DNA of 12,100 nt from Pseudomonadota bacterium (GTDB lineage Bacteria > Pseudomonadota > Gammaproteobacteria > Pseudomonadales > Azotimanducaceae), in NCBI GenBank assembly GCA_027622495.1, contig JAQBYL010000082.1, positions 1 to 12,100 on the forward strand, in the 5' to 3' direction. The notes under the pieces are model-generated. The model did no database searches. It saw only the letters and a list, made by a program, of their open reading frames with translations, and had not been told where the DNA came from. The position numbers and the translations under genes are program-made. Shown one piece after another: positions 6,795 through 12,100 of this stretch. How positions within the stretch are numbered: the stretch's first letter is position 1; every line of letters starts with the position of its first letter.

Positions 6795-7649
6795 TCATCC
6801 TGCAGTAAGCGGTAACCGACGTTCGGGGTAACCGGACCAGGTCCAGGCGTGAGTGGTGCGGCTGATGCCGAGCATTACGCCGCCCAGCACCTTTGGATGA
6901 ACAAACAGACCATCGTTGTCGTCATCCGACCCGGTCCAACCGTCGGGCGCGATTGATTTCAGCCGCTCACGAATTGCCGGTAGTTGATCGGTCTCGCCAT
7001 AACACATGTACAGGCTCGGGCCAAAACGGTTGAAGAACCGGCCCATGGTTTTGCTTCGATCAAATGGATCGATCGTTTCGAACCGATGCAGTTCGCTTGC
7101 ATCAAAAAGAGTCAGCGAACCGTCATAACCGAAGGTCTCCGATCGGATTGGCACGAATGCCGAGGCATCGAGGGCAAAAACCTTCGCAATGCTCGCGATT
7201 GCAGCAGTTGCCTCGCCTGTGAGATGGGTAGCCTCATACAGGTTCTTCATGAGACCCACGCGATCTCGGTCGGTATGACGTGAAACCAGCACGGTGAGGC
7301 CGGGAATACTGAGCACAGACTCATGCAGAAACAGCTGATCACCAATGTCTACACCGTCGATACCCTGGCTCGACAGATGCTGGCGCAGCCGATCCAGATC
7401 ATCGGTGGTCACACCCACACTGAAAGGGCCGCCGCGGCCGGTATCGAGGTGATCCTGAACCAGACCGGGGCCCAAAGGTTGCAGAATTTCAACCAGCGAG
7501 TCACCAATGCTCACCGTAATGCGTTGTGCGTTCAGTGCCTGGATCCGGTCTTCGTCCACCACCGCGCAATCCAACACCTCACACCACCGGCGTGCAGTCG
7601 CCTGCGCATTGTGGGTGCTCATCTGAATTCGATCGACTCTATGCAACAT
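6795..7649 (-). CDS. VOC (glyoxalase/dioxygenase-fold) family protein, two domains
   Basis: A 284-residue cytoplasmic protein with two vicinal-oxygen-chelate half-domains. The first covers about 1-125: the opening LHRVDRIQMSTHNAQATARRW strand-helix (His3 as possible metal ligand), then SLVEILQPLG with Glu54, and IPGLTVLVSRH. The second covers about 140-270: ATHLTGEATAAIASIAKVFALD, then LYMCYGETDQLP, and finally GLFVHPKVLGGVMLGISR with His251. VOC proteins act as metal-dependent lyases, isomerases, epimerases or dioxygenases; the reaction here cannot be assigned. A good ribosome binding site (GAGGTGA on the minus strand, 7657-7663) stands seven bases before the ATG and fixes the start against the internal Met10. 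The gene begins 32 bases after the alcohol dehydrogenase stop, so the two are surely cotranscribed and may act in one pathway. Confidence 0.8.
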   Translation of the reverse strand: MLHRVDRIQMSTHNAQATARRWCEVLDCAVVDEDRIQALNAQRITVSIGDSLVEILQPLGPGLVQDHLDTGRGGPFSVGVTTDDLDRLRQHLSSQGIDGVDIGDQLFLHESVLSIPGLTVLVSRHTDRDRVGLMKNLYEATHLTGEATAAIASIAKVFALDASAFVPIRSETFGYDGSLTLFDASELHRFETIDPFDRSKTMGRFFNRFGPSLYMCYGETDQLPAIRERLKSIAPDGWTGSDDDNDGLFVHPKVLGGVMLGISRTTHAWTWSGYPERRLPLTAG

Positions 7650-7681
7650 GATCTGCTCACCTCATCCCGACGATCGGAACT

Positions 7682-8764
7682 TTATTCAAACATGATAACC
7701 TGTCGCGCCAGCTCTCCGGTCTTGAGTGCTTCCATCGCGTCATTAACGTCTTCGAGTTTGATCCGCCCGGAGATCATGTCATCCAGATGCAACTTGCCGG
7801 CAAGGTAAAAATCAACAAAGCGTGGCATATCCACGCGGAACCGGTTGGATCCCATGTTAGAACCCTGCAACTTGCGCTCCATCAGAAACTCCGGCCCGTG
7901 TATCTCGATATTCACACCAACCGGGATCATGCCGATGATCGTTGCCGTGCCCCCTCGACGCAGCATCTTGAATGCCTGTTCCGCTGTTGCTTTGAGACCG
8001 ATCGCTTCAAATGAGTAATGCACACCGCCGCCAGTCATTTCGCGCAGCTCACCGATCGCGTCGACTTCCTTTGCGTTGATCACATCGGTTGCACCGAACT
8101 TGCGGGCGAGCTCGAGTTTACTGTTCACCGTATCGATCGCGATAATGCGACCGGCGCCAGCGATGGCAGCGCCATTGATCGCCGAAAGTCCTACGCCGCC
8201 ACACCCGATAACCGCCACGGTTGCGCCTGGCTCTACGCGCGCAGTGTGGATTACAGCGCCTACACCGGTGGTAACCCCGCAACCGATCAGTGCGGCGCGA
8301 TCCATCGGCATGTCTTCGCGGATTTTTGCAATGGCGTGTTCGTGCACCAGCATGTATTCGGCGAATGAAGACAGATTCAGGAATTGCCAGATCGACTCAT
8401 CGCCCTTGCTCAGGCGACTGCCTTGCGTGGGTCCGCGCTGCAGTTCAGGCTCCTGACAGAGCGACATATGGCCGGTCAGGCAGTGCTCGCAGTGACCGCA
8501 GAATGCGCTCAGGCAGGTGATCACATGATCGCCGGGCTTGACGTATGTCACGTCGCTGCCCACCGCTTCAACCACCCCGGCCGATTCGTGCCCCAACACC
8601 GCCGGTCGGGGGTAGGGGTAGGATCCGTTCTGAAAGTGCAGATCGGAATGGCACACACCCGCAGCCACGGTTCTGACCAGAACTTCGCGGGGGCCGGGTT
8701 TGCTGTGCTGAATGTCTTCGATTTCCAGTGGCGCGTTAATTTCGCGCAGAACGGCGGCTTTCAT
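7682..8764 (-). CDS. Zinc-dependent alcohol dehydrogenase (class III-like MDR)
   Basis: A 360-residue medium-chain dehydrogenase/reductase that would oxidise an alcohol to an aldehyde with NAD(P), in the cytoplasm. Catalytic-zinc ligands are all present: Cys38 in AAGVCHSDLH, His59-Glu60 in LGHESAG, and Cys162 in LIGCGVTTGVG. The structural-zinc lobe is complete: Cys89, Cys92, Cys95 and Cys103 in FCGHCEHCLTGHMSLC. The Rossmann motif is VIGCGGVG (about 185-192), and Asp211 at the end of strand 2 favours NAD over NADP. Sequence style matches the class III/NDMA-dependent ADH branch; I see no formaldehyde-glutathione signature that would settle it. AAGGAGA on the minus strand (8769-8775) stands four bases before the ATG. 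It is the first gene of the minus-strand unit and diverges from the gene at 8850. Its substrate is not identifiable. Confidence 0.92.
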   Translation of the reverse strand: MKAAVLREINAPLEIEDIQHSKPGPREVLVRTVAAGVCHSDLHFQNGSYPYPRPAVLGHESAGVVEAVGSDVTYVKPGDHVITCLSAFCGHCEHCLTGHMSLCQEPELQRGPTQGSRLSKGDESIWQFLNLSSFAEYMLVHEHAIAKIREDMPMDRAALIGCGVTTGVGAVIHTARVEPGATVAVIGCGGVGLSAINGAAIAGAGRIIAIDTVNSKLELARKFGATDVINAKEVDAIGELREMTGGGVHYSFEAIGLKATAEQAFKMLRRGGTATIIGMIPVGVNIEIHGPEFLMERKLQGSNMGSNRFRVDMPRFVDFYLAGKLHLDDMISGRIKLEDVNDAMEALKTGELARQVIMFE

Positions 8765-8849
8765 GGCGTCTCCTTGTGATCCCCTTTCGAAGTGAGTTTG
8801 CCAAAGCAGTCTGTGGATTACTACTCACAAGAGGTTACTATCCCCTGCC
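8765..8849. promoter_or_regulatory. Divergent intergenic region
   Basis: These 85 bases separate the minus-strand dehydrogenase unit from the plus-strand operon and must carry promoters for both. TTGCCA (8798-8803) and TACTAT (8837-8842) are individually promoter-like but wrongly spaced as a pair (33 bases). I see no convincing operator palindrome. Confidence 0.35.
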
Positions 8850-9758
8850 ATGGAGGGGTTTAGGGTGAAAGTGCACGCACAGGTGTTTTCGTTGAAGAAT
8901 GCCTGCATACGGCTGTGGCTGGCCGCGTCGGTATTCTTTGCCGGGTACGCGGGTGCCTATGAAGCGGAGTTGCACCAGCAGCTGACCTTTCTGGCTGCCA
9001 AGCAGTTCAACCGCTGCGTTGCCGATACCGACATCCCCTCGCTCAGTGCGCTACAGGTGCGCTACATCGCCAAGAGCAACGTTTCTCTATCAAACTCCAG
9101 CGTTTTTGCGCGGATGTTCCGCTGGAATTACTACTCCCCGTCAGAAACCGAAAACCGCAGTATCTTGTGGCTGATGGATACGCGCTTTCACGATCAGTTC
9201 AACGCTCTCACCGAGGAATTGAGCGCCGAAGAAGAGAGCACGGAGCAATATCGGCTGCTCGGGCGGGTCGTCGGCTACGTGCAGGATGTGACCTCACCGG
9301 CCCACACAGTCCCGGTTTATGTCTCGCGCTGGTGGCGTCTGTCTCTGAGCGACCGCTTTGATCAGTATCCGGTAGACCTGGCCAGTGTAGCCGAATCGGT
9401 AGCGCGAAGCTGCGAGCAACTCATGGCGCCAGTTGAGTCCCTGGCTTGGGTTTTGCAGGAAGCAGCGCTTGAAACCCTGACGGCGGTTCAAGGGCAGATC
9501 AATGGGCTGCCGGTGTCCTGGGAGGCATTCTGGACCATCAGCGAAAATCCCGGTGGCTTCGGTGAATACGGTCCCGCCGGCAACAACTTCGGGCGCAGCA
9601 CCGAATTCCGCTGTGCGAATCGCGAGCGCTGCGTGCTGCTCAATAAAGACCCGTTGTATGAGGATTTTGCCAGACAGCGGCACATCGCTGCGGTCCTTGG
9701 CACAATGCGCGCCATGATGTTGGTTCAATCCTTAAAAAAACCGGTGCCAGCACTATGA
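8850..9758 (+). CDS. Secreted protein resembling zinc-dependent phospholipase C / S1-P1 nuclease
   Basis: An exported protein of up to 302 residues. A hydrophobic segment (about 20-36, IRLWLAASVFFAGYAGA) and cleavage before YEAELHQ give a signal peptide. The mature part looks helical and carries the spacing of the zinc-dependent phospholipase C/S1-P1 nuclease superfamily: an early histidine (His42 in ELHQQLTFLAAKQF), then His114 (DTRFHDQF), the hallmark YVQDVTSPAH with Asp146 and His152, a later DRFDQY, and His278. A phosphoesterase role on lipid or nucleic acid is plausible but not proven. The C-terminal third has FGEYGPAGNNFG and two cysteines (Cys255, Cys261). Start choice is open: ATG 8850 lacks a ribosome binding site, whereas GTG 8865 is preceded by GGAGGGG. 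The stop overlaps the next gene as ATGA. Confidence 0.6.
   Translation: MEGFRVKVHAQVFSLKNACIRLWLAASVFFAGYAGAYEAELHQQLTFLAAKQFNRCVADTDIPSLSALQVRYIAKSNVSLSNSSVFARMFRWNYYSPSETENRSILWLMDTRFHDQFNALTEELSAEEESTEQYRLLGRVVGYVQDVTSPAHTVPVYVSRWWRLSLSDRFDQYPVDLASVAESVARSCEQLMAPVESLAWVLQEAALETLTAVQGQINGLPVSWEAFWTISENPGGFGEYGPAGNNFGRSTEFRCANRERCVLLNKDPLYEDFARQRHIAAVLGTMRAMMLVQSLKKPVPAL
8852..8858 (+). promoter_or_regulatory. Ribosome binding site favouring a GTG start at 8865
   Basis: GGAGGGG ends six bases before GTG 8865-8867, good initiation spacing, and lies inside the longer reading frame that begins at ATG 8850. It implies that the true protein starts at codon 6 of that frame (VKVHAQ), shortening a rather long signal-peptide n-region. 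Confidence 0.55.
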
Positions 9759-11635
9759 CAATCGCGGCGCTGGTTCGAAACAGCCTGATCGTGCTGGCAC
9801 TCTGGGCCGGTCATAGTGCGACGGCCCGGGCTGCCGACATCAATCTGGAACGGTTTCTCGATGGTGTGATGGAGACTCACCTCGCGGCGGAGCAGACGGT
9901 GGGTGCTACCGTATCGGTTGTACAGGATGGGCGGCTGCTGCTCGCCAAGGGCTATGGCTACGCCGATCTGGCGGAAGGGCGTCCGGTGCTGGCCCGAGAA
10001 ACCCTGTTTCGGGTCGGCAGTATCAGCAAGGTGCTTGTATGGATCGCTGTGATGCAGCAGATCGAGGCCGGCAAACTGGATCTTGATGCCGACGTGAACC
10101 ACTATCTGACCCGCTTTCAGATCGATCAGAGTGTGCCCAAACCAATCACCCTGCGACATCTTATGACCCACACACCGGGTCTGGAAGACCGGTTGCGAAC
10201 CCTGTTTGTGAGCGGCCCGCGGGCGCTACGACCATTGCATGAAACGCTTGAGAGGCAGATGCCTGCACGCCTCTGGCTACCCGGGACTGTTGTTGCCTAT
10301 TCCAACTATGGGGCTGCCCTGGCGGCTCACCTGGTAGAGAGCGTCAGTGAGATGGACTGGGACGACTATGTCGATGAGTTTGTGCTCGCACCCCTTGCCA
10401 TGACCTCAACTACCACGCGTCAGCCACCCGCCACCACCGCCATGAGTGACGCAGTCTCGCAAGGCTATCAGCAGGTCGACGGATACCAGGTGCGGCGACC
10501 ATTTGAATACATCAGCCTGGCACCGGCTGGCAGCACCAGCGCCACGGCATTAGACATCGCCCGGCTGATGGTGGAATTGCTCAACCCCAGAGAAACGGCG
10601 GTGTTGAACGCAAACTCCAAGCAGCGCCTGCTGACCGCTGCCTATCTGCCGCACCAGAAACTCAATGGTCTGACCCTGGGGCTTTATGAACAGACTGCCG
10701 GTGGTGCACGGGCGGTGGGGCATGGCGGAGACACCATCCTGTTTCATTCCCGGATGGTGTTGTGGCCGGAAAAAAACCTGGGTCTGTTCGTGTCGATGAA
10801 TACCGATGTTTCAGCGCAAGCTGTGGACCAGGTAGTCGCGGCGTTTGCCAGATACCACGGGTTGAGCCCGGAGCCTCCAGTCCGTCATTCAGATCTTTTT
10901 AATGGTCAAAGATACGTCGGTCAGTACGCCATGGCGCGCCGTGAAGAGTCGAACTTCATGAAACTGTTCACGCCGATCAGCGCAGTCGATGTGAGTTATG
11001 ACCCGGACAGAAGTGAACTGGTGCTGAGCATGGCGGGCCGCGCACCGCGCAGATACGTGGTAACGGACGAGAATGATCTTTTCTTTGAGGTCGGTGGCCA
11101 CGACCGGCTCGGGTTCTTCAGCGAAGGGGATCAGATCAGCGGCTTTCACACATCAGCGTTCCCGGTCATCGCTTTTCATCGCTCACCCTTGAGTGAACGG
11201 CGGGACGTCAATGTGATCTGGTTGCTGGGCGTGATCGCCATCAACCTGCTGGTTCTTTTAATCTGGCCAGTGTCTTCGTTCACGCACAGGTCATCGGGTA
11301 ACGCCTACCCGGAACGCCGTCTTGCCCTGCTGGCCGGTTTGTGTGCGTTGCTGGTGCTCGGTTTCTTTGTGACGCTGGCGACTTCTGCGAGCGATCAGGT
11401 GGAATTCATACTGGGTGGGGCCAGCCGGCTTGATTCGGTTTTCTGGCTGCCGGTTGTGCTGGTCCCGCTGGTTTTCATGCAACCGTGGTCAAGCATGTCG
11501 GTCTGGAAGTCCAGCAACTGGTGGTTCACCCGCCGTCTGCACTTCACCCTGATGGGTTTTGCCAATCTGTCATTTCTCTGGTGGTGCTGGATCTGGCGCA
11601 CGCTGCCCGATGTGATTCTGAGTCTGGTGGTCTGA
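9755..11635 (+). CDS. Membrane-anchored serine hydrolase (class C beta-lactamase family)
   Basis: A 626-residue protein with a signal peptide (1-27, ending ATARAA), a penicillin-binding/beta-lactamase-fold catalytic domain at about 30-365, a beta-rich segment at about 370-480, and a C-terminal membrane region. All three active-site motifs are visible: SISK (Ser89-Lys92), YSN (Tyr182-Asn184) and HGG (His323-Gly325, in the place of KTG). HMTHTPGLE-type sequence (LRHLMTHTPGLEDR) is typical of the family. Hydrophobic helices lie at about 487-505, 523-545, 561-578 and 597-615. The catalytic domain should face the periplasm. Likely activities are esterase, D-aminopeptidase or peptidoglycan-related hydrolysis; HGG in place of KTG argues against a true beta-lactamase. 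Coupled by ATGA to the upstream phospholipase-like gene and by TGATG to the next gene. Confidence 0.9.
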   Translation: MTIAALVRNSLIVLALWAGHSATARAADINLERFLDGVMETHLAAEQTVGATVSVVQDGRLLLAKGYGYADLAEGRPVLARETLFRVGSISKVLVWIAVMQQIEAGKLDLDADVNHYLTRFQIDQSVPKPITLRHLMTHTPGLEDRLRTLFVSGPRALRPLHETLERQMPARLWLPGTVVAYSNYGAALAAHLVESVSEMDWDDYVDEFVLAPLAMTSTTTRQPPATTAMSDAVSQGYQQVDGYQVRRPFEYISLAPAGSTSATALDIARLMVELLNPRETAVLNANSKQRLLTAAYLPHQKLNGLTLGLYEQTAGGARAVGHGGDTILFHSRMVLWPEKNLGLFVSMNTDVSAQAVDQVVAAFARYHGLSPEPPVRHSDLFNGQRYVGQYAMARREESNFMKLFTPISAVDVSYDPDRSELVLSMAGRAPRRYVVTDENDLFFEVGGHDRLGFFSEGDQISGFHTSAFPVIAFHRSPLSERRDVNVIWLLGVIAINLLVLLIWPVSSFTHRSSGNAYPERRLALLAGLCALLVLGFFVTLATSASDQVEFILGGASRLDSVFWLPVVLVPLVFMQPWSSMSVWKSSNWWFTRRLHFTLMGFANLSFLWWCWIWRTLPDVILSLVV

Positions 11636-12100
11636 TGCACCTGGGTCTGACACCGTGGGATTTCAAGGATGCCAGTGCTGCCGGCCTGACTGCACAAGCT
11701 CAGTTTGCCGAAGCCTGCGGGTATGAATCGTTCTGGCTGCCCGAGAACCATTTCAACCGGGGGGCAATCCCGGACCCTTTGATGCTGCTGGCTGCAGTTG
11801 CAGGCGGAACTTCGCGCATACGCCTTGCAACCACCTCCTATCTGTTGCCGTTGCGGCACCCACTGCAGGCGGCGGAACAGGTCGCTGTGCTTGATCAATT
11901 GTCTGGTGGACGGGTGATTCTGGGGGTAGGGCGGGGCTTTGCGCCCGATATGCTTAAAGCTTTCAGTGTGCGCCCGAAAGAAAAACGCGCCCTGTTCGAA
12001 GTCTGCCTCGCCACCATGATGCTTGCCTGGTCAGGTGAACCGGTTGAGATCGATGAGCAAACCGGTGCGAGTGTGGTGCTCGATCCTCTGCCCGTACAAC
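11635..12100 (+). CDS. Luciferase-like (LLM) flavin-dependent monooxygenase, 5' part
   Basis: The first 155 codons of a gene that runs off the window. It starts at ATG 11635, which overlaps the preceding stop (TGATG). Family signatures are clear: the opening strand MHLGLTPWDF, the FAEACGYESFWLPENHF block (about 24-40), RIRLATTSYLLPLRHPLQAAEQVAVLDQLSGGRVILGVGRG (61-101, with the LDxLSGGR and GVGxG landmarks), and a following region beginning FAPDMLKAF. LLM enzymes use FMN or F420 to oxidise, or desulfonate, small molecules; the substrate is not predictable from this half. No signal peptide is present, so it is cytoplasmic, unlike its two upstream partners. Full length should be about 330-360 residues by family norm. 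Confidence 0.9.
   Translation, partial: MHLGLTPWDFKDASAAGLTAQAQFAEACGYESFWLPENHFNRGAIPDPLMLLAAVAGGTSRIRLATTSYLLPLRHPLQAAEQVAVLDQLSGGRVILGVGRGFAPDMLKAFSVRPKEKRALFEVCLATMMLAWSGEPVEIDEQTGASVVLDPLPVQ

Noticed and set aside
8798..8842. TTGCCA and TACTAT as one sigma-70 promoter
   Set aside because: The spacing of 33 bases is about twice that of a working promoter.
11307..11335. Shared YPERRL peptide near the VOC C-terminus and in the membrane hydrolase
   Set aside because: It is a short coincidence: the DNA differs at several positions, the contexts are unrelated, and there is no sign of a repeat element.

Overview
The window looks like chromosomal DNA of a Gram-negative proteobacterium, most likely a gammaproteobacterium. 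The reasons are a DegP/DegQ-type periplasmic protease, Sec signal peptides, AGGAG-type ribosome binding sites and moderately GC-rich codon use. No protein is diagnostic of a genus. There is no rRNA, tRNA, CRISPR array, IS element, integrase or phage gene. Most genes are ordinary catabolic, transport and envelope genes.

Layout. (a) 1-2525, plus strand: the 3' end of a PLP-dependent threonine/serine dehydratase gene, frameshifted by a 17-bp tandem duplication; a secreted alpha/beta hydrolase whose start overlaps the dehydratase stop (ATGA); a 40-codon single-helix membrane protein not previously called; and an MFS transporter whose TTG start overlaps the small gene's stop (TTGA). (b) 2566-5492, plus strand: a Do-like serine protease with two PDZ domains, a DUF1993 protein, and a decayed EstB/class-C beta-lactamase-type serine hydrolase with a frameshift, an in-frame amber codon and a probable internal deletion. 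(c) 8764-5516, minus strand: a zinc alcohol dehydrogenase, a two-domain VOC (glyoxalase-fold) protein and a Ca2+:cation antiporter-like membrane protein, apparently one transcription unit. Its end converges with the serine-hydrolase pseudogene. (d) 8850-12100, plus strand, divergent from (c): a secreted protein resembling zinc-dependent phospholipase C/S1-P1 nucleases, a serine hydrolase with a multi-helix membrane tail, and a luciferase-like flavin monooxygenase that runs off the window. These three are joined by an ATGA and a TGATG overlap.

How the genes fit together. The tight overlaps in (a) and (d) point to translational coupling. The dehydrogenase/VOC pair suggests small-molecule catabolism or detoxification with no identifiable substrate. 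The phospholipase-like, membrane hydrolase and flavin monooxygenase trio in (d) is the least familiar arrangement, but its common function is not evident.

The most notable feature is gene damage. Two reading frames are clearly broken (the dehydratase and the serine hydrolase) and the N-terminus of a third (the antiporter) is unclear. This is either real pseudogenisation or error in the assembled sequence. I did not find a convincing new biological system.
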